Part shown: in pieces, positions 1-8,222 of the stretch
How positions within the stretch are numbered: position 1 is the first letter of the stretch
Layout of the letters: each line of letters opens with the position of its first letter
Assembly: GCF_004526345.1 (NCBI RefSeq)
Contig: NZ_CP038213.1
Coordinates: 806,001-870,000 of the forward strand
Reading direction: 5' to 3'
DNA from: Ornithinimicrobium flavum
GTDB taxonomy: Bacteria; Actinomycetota; Actinomycetes; Actinomycetales; Dermatophilaceae
DNA length: 64,000 nucleotides
Position numbers and translations under genes: made by a program
The notes under the pieces: generated by a model
The model's input: only the letters and a program-made list of their open reading frames with translations
What the model was told of the DNA's origin: nothing
The model's database searches: none

Positions 1-717
1 AGGGCGGCCAGGAACTCGTGGGGGCGGTCCGGGGAGGTTCTCGCAGTTGGTGCCCTCCTCCTCGAAGAGGTAGGGCACCGCGTCGAGCCGGAAGCCGTCG
101 ATGCCCAGGTCCATCCAGAACCGGACGACGTCGAACATCGCCTCCTGCACGGCGGGGTTCTCGAAGTTGAGGTCGGGCTGGTGGGAGAAGAAGCGGTGCC
201 AGAAGAACTGGCGCCGCACCGGGTCGAAGGTCCAGTTCGAGGTCTCGGTGTCGACGAAGATGATGCGGGCGTCCGCATACTTCTCATCGGTGTCGGACCA
301 CACGTAGAAGTCGCCGTACGGGCCCTCGGGGTCCGAGCGCGAGGCCTGGAACCACGGGTGCTGGTCGCTCGTGTGGTTCATCACCAGGTCGGTGATGATC
401 CGGATGCCGCGGGCGTGCGCCTGGCTGATGAGCTCACGGAAGTCCGGCAGGGTGCCGAACTCGGGCAGGACGGCCGTGTAGTCCGCCACGTCGTAGCCGC
501 CGTCGCGCAGCGGCGAGGCGTAGAAGGGGGGCAGCCAGATGCAGTCCACCCCCAGCCACTGCAGGTAGTCCAGCCGGTTCAGCAGCCCGGTGAAGTCGCC
601 CGACCCCGAGCCGGTGGAGTCGTCGAAGGCCCTGACGAGCGCCTCGTAGAAGACCGCCTTGCGGAACCAGTCCGGGTCGTTCTTGAGGCCGGGCTGGTGC
701 AGGTTCAGGCCGCGCAT
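1..717 (-). CDS. treS: Trehalose synthase / alpha-amylase family protein, 3' end outside window
   Basis: Glycoside hydrolase 13 enzyme interconverting maltose and trehalose, the step that feeds maltose towards GlgE. About 239 N-terminal residues are visible: the start [20 protein letters not shown], the barrel segment [10 protein letters not shown], and the nucleophile region [20 protein letters not shown]. The ATG at 717 lies 12 bases after the glgE stop and has a purine-rich RBS (GAGAGAGA), so it belongs to the glgX-glgE-treS operon. The reading frame breaks near position 30: the expected continuation after ENLP (a THEF/PHEF-type sequence) appears only in another frame, as if one base had been added. 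This is probably sequence error; a true pseudogene is possible. The rest lies left of the window. Confidence 0.85.
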   Translation of the reverse strand, partial: MRGLNLHQPGLKNDPDWFRKAVFYEALVRAFDDSTGSGSGDFTGLLNRLDYLQWLGVDCIWLPPFYASPLRDGGYDVADYTAVLPEFGTLPDFRELISQAHARGIRIITDLVMNHTSDQHPWFQASRSDPEGPYGDFYVWSDTDEKYADARIIFVDTETSNWTFDPVRRQFFWHRFFSHQPDLNFENPAVQEAMFDVVRFWMDLGIDGFRLDAVPYLFEEEGTNCENLPGPPPRVPGRP

Positions 718-729
718 CTGTTCTCTCTC

Positions 730-2817
730 TCAGGCGGTCGTGACGTGGACGATGTGGACCGGCTCGTGACCGTATCCCGGCCCCAGCTGCACGGTGGGGC
801 TGCCGTCCCAGACCCAGCGGGCGCCGGTGACCAGGTCGTGGGCCGCGAAGCGGTGCCCGTGGTCCAGGCCCAGCCCGAGGTCCGGGAGCGACAGGTGCAA
901 CCGGGTGGTGCGCACGGTGAAGGGGTCGAGGTTCGCGACCACGATGACGGTGTCCTGCTCCGAGCCGTCCCCGGCGCCGCCGCCGTGCTTGGAGAAGACC
1001 AGGACGTTCTCGTCGTCGGCGGAGTGGAAGGTGATGTTGCGCAGCCAGTGCAGGCTGGGGTGCTCGGCGCGGATCCGGTTCAGGGTGGTGAGCCACCCCG
1101 TCAGGTCCTCCCGCCCCTCGACGTGCTCGCCCCAGCGGCGGTCCTTGAACTCGTACTTCTCGTTGTCGACGTGCTCCTCGGCACCCGGCCGCGGGACCCG
1201 CTCCACGTGCTCGAAGCCCGCGTAGATGCCGTAGGTCGGCACCAGGGTGGCCGCGAGGGCGGACCGGACGAGGTGGGCGGTCAGGCCGCCCTGCTGCATG
1301 TACGGCGTGAGGATGTCGTGCGTCGTCGGCCAGAAGGAGGGGCGCATGTAGTGCGCGGTCTCCGTCGCGAGCTCGGTGACGTAGTCGCGCAGCTCGGCCG
1401 CGGTGTTGCGCCACGCGTAGTAGGTGTAGGACTGCTGGAAGCCGACCTTGGCCAGGGTGCGCATCATCATCGGCTTGGTGAAGGCCTCCGCCAGCCAGAT
1501 GACCTCGGGGTGGTCCACGGCGACGTCGGCGATGAGCCACTGCCAGAACTCCACCGGCTTGGTATGGGGGTTGTCGACGCGGAAGACCTTCACCCCGTGG
1601 TCGATCCACACCTGGATGACGCGCCGCACCTCGGCGTAGATCGCCTCGGGGGCGTTGTCGAAGTTGAGGGGGTAGATGTCCTGGTACTTCTTCGGCGGGT
1701 TCTCCGCGTAGGCGATGGTGCCGTCGGCCCGGGTGGTGAAGAACTCGGGGTGCTCGGTGGCCCACGGGTGGTCGGGGGAGGCCTGCAGGGCGAGGTCGAG
1801 CGCCACCTGCAGGCCCAGCTCCTCCGCCCGCGCGACGAAGGCGTCGAAGTCCTCGAAGTCGCCCAGCTCGGGGTGCAGGGCGTCGTGCCCACCCTCGGGC
1901 GAGCCGATGGCGTAGGGGGACCCGGGGTCGTGCTCCTGCGCCTCCAGGGAGTTGTTGCGACCCTTGCGGTTCGTGGTGCCGATCGGGTGGACCGGGGTGA
2001 GGTAGACGACGTCGAAACCCATCCGGGCGATGGCGGGCAGTCGCTCCGCCGCCGTGGCGAAGGTGCCGGTGGTCCACAGCCCGGTGGCCGGGTCGCGGCG
2101 GGCGCCCTCGGACCGGGGGAAGATCTCGTACCACGCGCCGGTGAGGGCCAGCGGGCGCTCCACCCACCACGTGTAGGTGGGGCTCGCGCTCACCGCGTCA
2201 CGCAGGGGAGCGTCCGTGAGGATCTGCTCGACCTGCGGGCTCAGCCCGGCCTGGAGACGGTCCTCGACGGGCAGCGCGCTGCGGCGCAGCCGGTCGATGG
2301 CCTCCTCGAGCACACGGGTGTCCTGCGCGGACCGCTCGACCTCGTCCAGGGCGCGCTCCAGGACCCGGGCCCCCTCCTCGAGCATGAGCTCGACGTCGAC
2401 CCCGGCGCGCACCTTGACCGGCCCGTCGTGGTGCCAGGTGCCGTAGGGGTCGGACCACCCCTCCACGCGGAAACCCCATACCCCCTCCCGGTCGGCCGAG
2501 ACCACCGTCCGCCAGTGGGAGAGCCCCTCGTTGACGCACCGCATCGGCACGTGGTGCTCGCCGCCGTCCGGGTCGATGAGGACGGCGGTCGCGTTGACGG
2601 CGTCGTGCCCCTCCCGGAAGACCGTGGCCGAGAGCGGGAAGAGCTCCCCGACCACCGACTTCGTGGGCCGGCGTCCGCCGTCCACCACCGGCTCGACGTC
2701 GAGCACGGGGATGCGGCCGATCGGCTCCTGGCCGAAGACGGTGAGCACGGACAGGTCCGGCGGGGTGCTCGTGTTGGTGGGCGTGGACAGCTGGGGCGTG
2801 GTCGAGTCCTCGGTCAC
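730..2817 (-). CDS. glgE: Alpha-1,4-glucan:maltose-1-phosphate maltosyltransferase
   Basis: Cytosolic GH13 enzyme that transfers maltose from maltose-1-phosphate to the ends of alpha-1,4-glucans, the polymerising step of the actinobacterial GlgE pathway. The 695-residue protein has the family length. An N-terminal domain and a helical bundle precede the barrel. Visible motifs are VYLTPVHPIG (around 271-280), the nucleophile Asp415 in FRVDNPHTK and the acid/base Glu444 in IWLAEAFTKP. I chose the GTG at 2817 because the sequence upstream of it is arginine/proline-rich frame-open DNA without family similarity, and because it follows the glgX stop by 10 bases. It is the middle gene of glgX-glgE-treS. 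No pep2 or glgB lies within the window. Confidence 0.95.
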   Translation of the reverse strand: MTEDSTTPQLSTPTNTSTPPDLSVLTVFGQEPIGRIPVLDVEPVVDGGRRPTKSVVGELFPLSATVFREGHDAVNATAVLIDPDGGEHHVPMRCVNEGLSHWRTVVSADREGVWGFRVEGWSDPYGTWHHDGPVKVRAGVDVELMLEEGARVLERALDEVERSAQDTRVLEEAIDRLRRSALPVEDRLQAGLSPQVEQILTDAPLRDAVSASPTYTWWVERPLALTGAWYEIFPRSEGARRDPATGLWTTGTFATAAERLPAIARMGFDVVYLTPVHPIGTTNRKGRNNSLEAQEHDPGSPYAIGSPEGGHDALHPELGDFEDFDAFVARAEELGLQVALDLALQASPDHPWATEHPEFFTTRADGTIAYAENPPKKYQDIYPLNFDNAPEAIYAEVRRVIQVWIDHGVKVFRVDNPHTKPVEFWQWLIADVAVDHPEVIWLAEAFTKPMMMRTLAKVGFQQSYTYYAWRNTAAELRDYVTELATETAHYMRPSFWPTTHDILTPYMQQGGLTAHLVRSALAATLVPTYGIYAGFEHVERVPRPGAEEHVDNEKYEFKDRRWGEHVEGREDLTGWLTTLNRIRAEHPSLHWLRNITFHSADDENVLVFSKHGGGAGDGSEQDTVIVVANLDPFTVRTTRLHLSLPDLGLGLDHGHRFAAHDLVTGARWVWDGSPTVQLGPGYGHEPVHIVHVTTA

Positions 2818-2827
2818 CGGGCCCACG

Positions 2828-4990
2828 CTACCGGTGATCCGGGAACGTCTCCACGTCGCGGTCGACGTCGGCGACGAGGACGGTGAGGCTGGTCGGCGAC
2901 GTGGACCGCGCCGTGCCCGGCGCGAGCACCTCGCCCGGCTCCACGTCGGCCTCGCTGGTCCAGCGCAGGGTCCACGAGGCGACCCCGTCCACCCAGGGCG
3001 CGACGATCTCATCCCGGCTGAGCCCGCCGTGCAGGACCAGGGCCACGGCCTGCCGGTCGCCGTTGTGCAGGGAGTCGTAGACGGCCGTCACGGTGCGGCG
3101 CCAGGGGTCGGACCACTCCGTCTCGGTGAGGATGCCGGCCCACTCGTCGTACCAGCGCAGCCGCACCCGACCGGGGACGGCGTCGTAGAGCGGGAACTCG
3201 GCCGGGCGCAGCACGGGGAGCTCGCGCCGCAGCGCCAGCAGGTCGCGGACGTCCTCCAGCAGCTCGCGCTGCCAGGGCCGCAGGTCCCAGGAGAGCCAGG
3301 TGAGCTGGTTGTCCTGGTTGTAGGCGTTGTTGTTGCCCTCCTGGGTGCGACCGAGCTCGTCGCCGGCCAGCAGCATCGGGACGCCGGTGGAGAGCAGGGT
3401 GGTCGCCAGCAGGTTGCGGATGGACCGGTTGCGCGCCGCGAGGACGTCGGGGTCGTGGCTCGGGCCCTCCACGCCGTGGTTCCAGGAGCGGTTGTCGTCG
3501 TGACCGTCCCGGTTGTCCTCCCCGTTCACGTAGTTGCGCCGCGTCTCGTAGGCGGTGAGGTCGGCTCCGGTGAAACCGTCGTGGGCGGTCACGAAGTTCA
3601 CCGAGGCCAGGGGGCCGCGGTCGTCCCGGGCGAAGAGGTCGGCGGAGCCGGCCAGCCGGGTGGCGAGGTCGCGTATGCCGTGGCCCGGCTGCCCCCGCAG
3701 GGCCCGGCCCACGTCGGCCAGCCAGAAGCTGCGGACGCCGTCGCGGTACCGGTCGTTCCACTCGGCGAAGGGCCCGGGGAACTGGCCGGTGCGCCAGCCG
3801 TGCACCCCGACGTCCCACGGCTCGGCGACCAGCTTGGTGCGGGACAGGACCGGGTCGGTCTGCAGGGCGACGAGGAAGGCGTGGTCCCGGTCGTAGGCGT
3901 CGTCGCGGCCCCGGGCGAGCGCCGGCGCCAGGTCGAAGCGGAAGCCGTCGACGTGGAACTCCTCCACCCAGTGCCGCATCGAGTCCAGCACCATGCGCGC
4001 GACCAGGGGCTCACGCACGTCGAGGGTGTTGCCGCAGCCGGTGACGTCGATGTCGCGGCCGCGGGCGTCGAGCCGGTAGTACGTCCGGTTATCCAGACCC
4101 CGCCAGGACAGGGTGGGGCCGTCCCACCCGCTCTGCTCGGCCGTGTGGTTGTAGACGACGTCGAGCAGCACCTCGATGCCGGCGGCGTGCAGGGCCTTCA
4201 CCGCGGTCTTCACCTCGTCGACGACCCCCTGCGGGTCGGTGGCGGCGGCGTAGGCGGCGTGCGGGGCGAAGAAGCCCAGGGTGTTGTAGCCCCAGTAGTT
4301 GCTCAGGCCCTGGCGGACCAGGGCCGGCTCGGAGGTGAAGGCGTGCACCGGCAGCAGCTCGAGCGAGGTCACCCCCAGACCGGTGAGGTGCTCGATCACG
4401 GCGGGGTGGGCGAGCGCCGCATACGTGCCGCGCAGCTCCGGCGGGACGTCCGGGTGCCGCATGGTCAGCCCACGGACGTGGGCCTCGTAGACGACGGTGT
4501 CGGTCCACGGCACGTCCGGGTGTGCGTCCTGACCCCAGTCGAAGCGGCCGTGGTCGACCACGACCGACCGGGGCACGCACCCGGCCGAGTCCCGGCCGTC
4601 GGGGGTGGCGGCGTCCCCGACCCCCCGGTGGTCCACGGTGTGGCCGTACACCTCCGGGCCCCACCTCACCTCGCCCGCGACGGCGTGGGCGTAGGGGTCC
4701 AGGAGCAGCTTGGCAGGGTTGTGCCGGTGCCCGGCGTCGGGGTCCCAGGGGCCGTCGACCCGCAGGCCGTACCGCGTGCCGGGGACCAGCTCGGGGACCA
4801 GGTCCCACCAGATCCCGTAGGCCGTGCGGGTGAGCGGGATGCGGCGCTCGCCCTCGGCGTCCTCGAGACAGACGTGCACCGCGGTCGCGTGCCGGGCCAG
4901 GACCGCCAGCTCGGGGCCGGCGGAGGTCTGGGTGAGGCCGAGGGGCGGCGGCCGGTCCGTGCTGCGACGCGGTCTGATGCGGGGCGCCAT
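2828..4990 (-). CDS. glgX: Glycogen debranching enzyme, GlgX/isoamylase type
   Basis: Cytosolic GH13 enzyme that cleaves alpha-1,6 branches of glycogen or maltodextrin. The protein has 720 residues, typical for GlgX. Domain order: an N-terminal CBM48-like domain (about 10-110), then the barrel with DTVVYEAHVRG (165-174), LLDVVYNHTAEQ (275-286), the nucleophile Asp353 in VDGFRFDLAP, the acid Glu390 in LVAEPWDVG and a later VNFVTAHDGF. The ATG at 4990 is the first gene of the operon with glgE and treS. It lies 7 bases from a TAAGGT -10 hexamer, which implies a leaderless mRNA. The next gene (YbjN) is divergent. Confidence 0.95.
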   Translation of the reverse strand: MAPRIRPRRSTDRPPPLGLTQTSAGPELAVLARHATAVHVCLEDAEGERRIPLTRTAYGIWWDLVPELVPGTRYGLRVDGPWDPDAGHRHNPAKLLLDPYAHAVAGEVRWGPEVYGHTVDHRGVGDAATPDGRDSAGCVPRSVVVDHGRFDWGQDAHPDVPWTDTVVYEAHVRGLTMRHPDVPPELRGTYAALAHPAVIEHLTGLGVTSLELLPVHAFTSEPALVRQGLSNYWGYNTLGFFAPHAAYAAATDPQGVVDEVKTAVKALHAAGIEVLLDVVYNHTAEQSGWDGPTLSWRGLDNRTYYRLDARGRDIDVTGCGNTLDVREPLVARMVLDSMRHWVEEFHVDGFRFDLAPALARGRDDAYDRDHAFLVALQTDPVLSRTKLVAEPWDVGVHGWRTGQFPGPFAEWNDRYRDGVRSFWLADVGRALRGQPGHGIRDLATRLAGSADLFARDDRGPLASVNFVTAHDGFTGADLTAYETRRNYVNGEDNRDGHDDNRSWNHGVEGPSHDPDVLAARNRSIRNLLATTLLSTGVPMLLAGDELGRTQEGNNNAYNQDNQLTWLSWDLRPWQRELLEDVRDLLALRRELPVLRPAEFPLYDAVPGRVRLRWYDEWAGILTETEWSDPWRRTVTAVYDSLHNGDRQAVALVLHGGLSRDEIVAPWVDGVASWTLRWTSEADVEPGEVLAPGTARSTSPTSLTVLVADVDRDVETFPDHR

Positions 4991-4997
4991 GGGGGAC

Positions 4998-5003
4998 ACC
5001 TTA
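4998..5003 (-). promoter_or_regulatory. -10 element of glgX operon (leaderless)
   Basis: TAAGGT read on the minus strand, 7 bases upstream of the glgX ATG. The spacing puts the transcription start at or next to the start codon. No convincing -35 is visible. Confidence 0.55.
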
Positions 5004-5041
5004 GGGAGCGCCCGGGCTGCGCGACCGCGCGGGGGAGTCGG

Positions 5042-5047
5042 TACGTT
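5042..5047 (+). promoter_or_regulatory. -10 element of YbjN gene (leaderless)
   Basis: TACGTT, 6 bases upstream of the ATG at 5054. It matches the TAnnnT pattern seen before many other genes of this window and supports this start codon. Confidence 0.5.
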
Positions 5048-5053
5048 GGGGGC

Positions 5054-5629
5054 ATGACCGATCCGACCTCCCTGCCCAACTTCCCCCCGCCGCCGCAGGA
5101 CCGCCCGCTCACGGGCCGCGTGCTCGACGCGCTGCAGGACCTCACCTTCTCCCCGAACCTCGACAGCCAGGGCGACATCGCCTTCGAGGTCCAGGGACAG
5201 CGGTTGTTCGTGAAGATCATCACCGGTGAGCAGTTCGACATCATGCGCGTCTTCGGGCAGTGGCAGATCGCCGAGACGGTGCCGGACGACATGACCACCC
5301 GGCTCAACGGGTGCAACGACGTCACCCTCGGGGTCAACCTGGTCAAGGCGGGCATCGCCAACAACAACCTCGTCCTGGCCGTCGAGCAGATCGTGGCCCG
5401 GCAGGAGGCCCCCAAGGGCAAGGTCCAGGTTGCGACCGGCCTCATCCTGCAGGCGCTGCAGCTGTGGCACCGCAACGTCATCGCCAAGTCCCAGGTCGAG
5501 CGCGGCCTGCAGCCGGACCTGCCTCCGGACGCCCCCGAGGGCACCGAGGTCGGACCCTGGCTGTCCGTCGGCACCCAGGGCGGGACGGGCACGACCGAGG
5601 GTGGGTCGGGCCAGGCGGGGCAGCAGTGA
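5054..5629 (+). CDS. YbjN domain-containing protein
   Basis: Small soluble protein (191 residues) of the YbjN family, which has a fold like type III secretion chaperones and no established enzymatic activity. The domain covers roughly residues 20-150: LTFSPNLDSQGDIAFEVQGQ, the FGQWQIAETVPDD stretch and a helical C-terminal half with NNLVLAVEQIVARQ. The tail is Gly/Thr/Gln-rich. The ATG is placed by a -10 hexamer 6 bases upstream. It overlaps the following enoyl-CoA hydratase gene by a GTGA junction, so the two are translationally coupled. Function is not known. Confidence 0.8.
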   Translation: MTDPTSLPNFPPPPQDRPLTGRVLDALQDLTFSPNLDSQGDIAFEVQGQRLFVKIITGEQFDIMRVFGQWQIAETVPDDMTTRLNGCNDVTLGVNLVKAGIANNNLVLAVEQIVARQEAPKGKVQVATGLILQALQLWHRNVIAKSQVERGLQPDLPPDAPEGTEVGPWLSVGTQGGTGTTEGGSGQAGQQ

Positions 5630-6426
5630 GCCGCACGGTGGGGACGGCCAGCGAGTTCGTCCGGGTGGAGATCGACGCGAGCGTCGCGACGATCCGCATC
5701 GACCGGCCGAAGATGAACCCGCTGTCCATCGAGGTGCAGGACGCGCTCGGCGAGGCCGCCCGGATCGTGGGCGCCGACGACGAGGTGGCCGCCGTCATCC
5801 TCTACGGCGGGGACAAGGTCTTCGCCGCGGGTGCGGACATCAAGGAGATGCAGCGCATGACCTACACCGACATGGTGCAGCGTGCCCCGCTCATCCAGGG
5901 GGCCTTCACCGAGGTCGCCCGCATCCCCAAGCCGGTCATCGCCGCCATCGAGGGCTACGCGCTCGGGGCCGGCAACGAGCTGGCGCTGTGCGCCGACTTA
6001 CGGGTCGCCGGCGACAACGCCAAGATCGGTCAGCCGGAGATCCTGCTGGGGGTCATCCCAGGCGCCGGAGGGACCCAGCGGCTCGCGCGCCTCGTGGGCG
6101 TCAGCAGGGCCAAGGACCTCGTGTACTCCGGCCGCATGGTCGACGCCGCCGAGGCGCTGGAGATGGGGATGGTGGACGAGGTCGTCCCCGCCGGCACGGT
6201 CTACGAGAAGGCCCAGGAGATGGCCGCCCGCTACGTCCACGGCCCGGCCTTCGCGCTCCGCGCCGCCAAGGAGGCCATCGACCGGGGTCTCGACGGGGAC
6301 CTGGAGACCGGCCTGGCCATCGAGGCCATGCAGTTCGCCGGCGTCTTCGCCACCCGGGACCGCGAGATCGGGATGACCTCCTTCGTCGAGCACGGTCCGG
6401 GCAAGGCGGCCTTCGAAGGTCGCTGA
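5626..6426 (+). CDS. Enoyl-CoA hydratase/isomerase family protein
   Basis: Crotonase-fold enzyme of 266 residues, most likely hydrating 2-enoyl-CoA in fatty acid or amino acid breakdown. Visible family features are the oxyanion-hole segment AAGADIKEM (around 65-73), the second segment LGAGNELALCADLRVA, then QPEILLGVIPGAGGTQRL with the catalytic Glu pair. Substrate cannot be read from the sequence. The start is the GTG at 5626, overlapping the YbjN stop (GTGA), which gives the normal family N-terminus FVRVEIDASVATIRIDRP. A strong hairpin terminator follows. Confidence 0.92.
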   Translation: MSRTVGTASEFVRVEIDASVATIRIDRPKMNPLSIEVQDALGEAARIVGADDEVAAVILYGGDKVFAAGADIKEMQRMTYTDMVQRAPLIQGAFTEVARIPKPVIAAIEGYALGAGNELALCADLRVAGDNAKIGQPEILLGVIPGAGGTQRLARLVGVSRAKDLVYSGRMVDAAEALEMGMVDEVVPAGTVYEKAQEMAARYVHGPAFALRAAKEAIDRGLDGDLETGLAIEAMQFAGVFATRDREIGMTSFVEHGPGKAAFEGR

Positions 6427-6462
6427 CGGCACGGCATACCGCACGTCATCGCACGTCATCCA

Positions 6463-6498
6463 GGGAAGGGGCGCAGCCGACCGGCTGAGCCCCTTCCC
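6463..6498. terminator. Hairpin terminator after enoyl-CoA hydratase gene
   Basis: GGGAAGGGGC (6463-6472) pairs perfectly with GCCCCTTCCC (6489-6498), and CAGCCG/CGGCTG pair inside the loop. No T-tract follows, as is common in high-GC actinobacteria. It may serve both the rightward gene and the leftward nuclease-like gene. Confidence 0.7.
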
Positions 6499-6515
6499 GC
6501 GTCGAGCCCGCCCGC

Positions 6516-6602
6516 CCGCCTCCGAAGCGTCGTAGTGCACGCGATACGCCCTCGCCCGGCGTGCATGACGTGCAGAGCGTTGTCTGTCGCGGGGTCGGGG
6601 TG
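6516..6602 (+). repeat. Left inverted repeat flanking the AbiEi/DUF559 gene
   Basis: About 85 bp that match the reverse complement of 7716-7799 at an estimated 75-80% identity by eye. Shared blocks include CCGCCTCCGA, GCGTCG, TGCACGC, ATACGCC, CGTGCATGACGTGC and GCGTTGT followed by GTCGCGGG. Just upstream (6441-6460) GCACGTCATC occurs twice in tandem, another piece of the same word. Confidence 0.75.
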
Positions 6603-6640
6603 CAGCGCGACCGTCGGGCCAGCCTCAGGCAACGTCCTCC

Positions 6641-7648
6641 TCAGCCTGAGAACGCTGCTCGCTCCTCCGCCCGGGCGATCGCGGCGAGGATCCGGCGGCG
6701 CAGCAGACCGGGCCGGGCGAGGTCGGACCATCTGATGCGTACCACCTCGTAGCCCAGCTCCCGGATCCGGTCCTCCCTGTCCTTCTCGGCGAGCAGGTCC
6801 GCGTGGTCGAGGTACTTCCCGGCGCCGTCGAACTCAAGGACGACCATCCACCGGTCCAGCCTCAGATCGGTGCGCGCCACGAAGACGTGGCCGTCCCGGA
6901 CGGTGAACTGCGGGGTGCAGGGGCCGAGTCCGAGCAGGTGGATCAACCACCGGGAGCGGCTCTCCCCCACCGACTCGCTGCGCCCGTCGGCCAGCTCGAC
7001 GACCTGACGCACGACCGCGCTCGACGGGAAGTGCTCGGCCCGGGCGGCCTCCACCGCCGCGAGCGCCGCGGTCGTGCTCGGGCCGTCCGGCCGTCCGACC
7101 TCCGCCAGGTCGCGCTGCCGGGCCTGGTGGAGGACTCCGTCCAGGGCGACGATCCCGGCCTCGGCGCCGGAATTCGCCGCCACCTGCAGCGCGGCCAGCT
7201 CTGGCGCGACCGCCCGCATACCGTCCACCTCGATCACCCACCTCGGGTCCACGGCCGAGTGCACCCAGATCGTCCGGTCGCGTCGACCCCGGCCACCGTC
7301 CGTCCTGGACAGGTGGACGAGGTCGTCGACGCCGAGACACGCAAGCCCGTGGACCAGCAGTGCGCTCTCGTGGGAGAGCGCATGACCCCAGCCCTCTTCC
7401 GGCAGCCCGGGCGCCGACGGGGCGAGGCTCAGCCCGACCGCCCGGGTGAGCAGGGCGCGCCTGTCCCACGGGGTGATGCCGGCGAGCGCCTCCCCGAGGA
7501 CGAGCACGCCCCGGCGCACCCGCACCAGGTCGCCCCGGGCCACCATCGCGTCGACCGTGCGCCGGGAGAACCCCGCGGCACGGACCTGCCGACTGCTCGC
7601 CACCCCGCCCTGCGCCCCCAGCAACGTCCTGATCCCCTCCACCGACAT
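6641..7648 (-). CDS. AbiEi-type antitoxin N-terminal domain plus DUF559 endonuclease-like protein
   Basis: Protein of 335 residues with two recognisable parts. The N-terminus (about 1-60: IRTLLGAQGGVASSRQVRAA, then TVDAMVARGDLVRVRRGVLV) is the winged-helix domain found at the start of AbiEi antitoxins. The C-terminus (about 250-330) looks like DUF559, a Vsr-like PD-(D/E)XK nuclease fold: LVVLEFDGAGKY-like core (VVLEFDGAGKYLD), EKDREDRIRELGYEVVRI. No AbiEii toxin gene is adjacent, so a classical type IV toxin-antitoxin role is unlikely. The ATG at 7648 lies 6 bases from CAGACT (7655-7660), suggesting a leaderless mRNA. The gene is bracketed by long inverted repeats, suggesting mobility. Function is not known. 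Confidence 0.85.
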   Translation of the reverse strand: MSVEGIRTLLGAQGGVASSRQVRAAGFSRRTVDAMVARGDLVRVRRGVLVLGEALAGITPWDRRALLTRAVGLSLAPSAPGLPEEGWGHALSHESALLVHGLACLGVDDLVHLSRTDGGRGRRDRTIWVHSAVDPRWVIEVDGMRAVAPELAALQVAANSGAEAGIVALDGVLHQARQRDLAEVGRPDGPSTTAALAAVEAARAEHFPSSAVVRQVVELADGRSESVGESRSRWLIHLLGLGPCTPQFTVRDGHVFVARTDLRLDRWMVVLEFDGAGKYLDHADLLAEKDREDRIRELGYEVVRIRWSDLARPGLLRRRILAAIARAEERAAFSG

Positions 7649-7715
7649 GCGTCGAGTCTGCCGTTCCGCGCATCCCGGTGCGCAGAGTTATCCCCAGGCC
7701 GGCCGGGCTCAGGGC

Positions 7716-7799
7716 ACCAGACCCGCGACGGACAACGCAACGCACGTCATGCACGTCTGTAGGAGGCGTATTGCGTGCATTGCGACGCATCGGAGGCGG
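7716..7799 (-). repeat. Right inverted repeat flanking the AbiEi/DUF559 gene
   Basis: Inverted partner of 6516-6602; the gene between the arms occupies nearly all the space. The inner end lies in the promoter side of the nuclease-like gene and the outer end abuts a GGAGGC hexamer run in front of padR. Confidence 0.75.
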
Positions 7800-7816
7800 A
7801 GGCGGAGGCGGAGGCG
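7791..7816. repeat. Hexamer microsatellite (CGGAGG)n
   Basis: CGGAGG is repeated about four times in tandem directly upstream of the padR promoter, overlapping the outer end of the right inverted repeat. Such tracts change length easily by slippage. Confidence 0.7.
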
Positions 7817-7828
7817 CACGCTCACTAG

Positions 7829-7858
7829 TTGACTTCTCTGACTAGTCAGTTTTACGAT
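7829..7858 (+). promoter_or_regulatory. padR promoter with embedded palindromic operator
   Basis: TTGACT (7829-7834) and TACGAT (7853-7858) are separated by 18 bases. The spacer contains the perfect 10-bp palindrome TGACTAGTCA (7839-7848), with further CTAGT halves at both sides. Start codon is only 6 bases after the -10, so the transcript should be leaderless. A repressor on the palindrome would block RNA polymerase; PadR autoregulation is the natural candidate. Confidence 0.7.
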
Positions 7859-7864
7859 CTAGTC

Positions 7865-8221
7865 ATGAACACAGAACAGTGGCCGAGCGAGTGGCTGCGC
7901 GGCGTGCTGGGGGTGTGCGTGCTGCGCATCCTGCTCGACGGGCCCAGCTACGGCTACGCCATCACCCAGCGCCTCCTCGAGGCGGGTCTGGGCACGGTCA
8001 AGGGGGGCACCCTCTACCCGCTGCTCGGTCGTCTCGAGGAGGCCGGCCACGTCGAGGTCGAGTGGCGCCCCGGCGACGGAGGCCCCGGCCGCAAGTACTA
8101 CGCCCTCACCGGGCAGGGACGCTCCGAGGCCGTCGCGCAGGCTGCGCGCTGGGCCGACTTCACCACCATCACCCGCAGCCTCACCGACGAGGCCTGCACG
8201 CAGACCGTAGGAAGGACCTAA
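7865..8221 (+). CDS. PadR family transcriptional regulator
   Basis: Winged-helix repressor of 118 residues. The PadR domain is clear: LRGVLGVCVLRILLDGPSYG, then the wing GTLYPLLGRLEEAGHVEVEW and the RKYYALTGQGR segment. PadR proteins commonly repress the gene beside them, and the next ORF starts one base after this stop. The ATG at 7865 is preferred over an upstream TTG because the domain begins there and the -10 sits 6 bases before it. Its own promoter carries a palindrome, consistent with autoregulation. The effector is unknown. Confidence 0.9.
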   Translation: MNTEQWPSEWLRGVLGVCVLRILLDGPSYGYAITQRLLEAGLGTVKGGTLYPLLGRLEEAGHVEVEWRPGDGGPGRKYYALTGQGRSEAVAQAARWADFTTITRSLTDEACTQTVGRT

Positions 8222-8222
8222 G

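Noticed and set aside
181..2886. A 901-codon open frame on the plus strand opposite glgE
   Set aside because: Shadow of glgE caused by high GC; composition is Val/Arg/Gly/Asp-rich, no family resemblance, whereas the minus strand encodes all GlgE motifs.
2531..5053. Long plus-strand frame leading into the YbjN gene
   Set aside because: Antisense to glgX; YbjN similarity starts only at 5054, where a -10 element also fits.
6641..7648. Type IV toxin-antitoxin system AbiE
   Set aside because: Only the AbiEi-like N-terminal domain is present and no AbiEii nucleotidyltransferase gene lies on either side.
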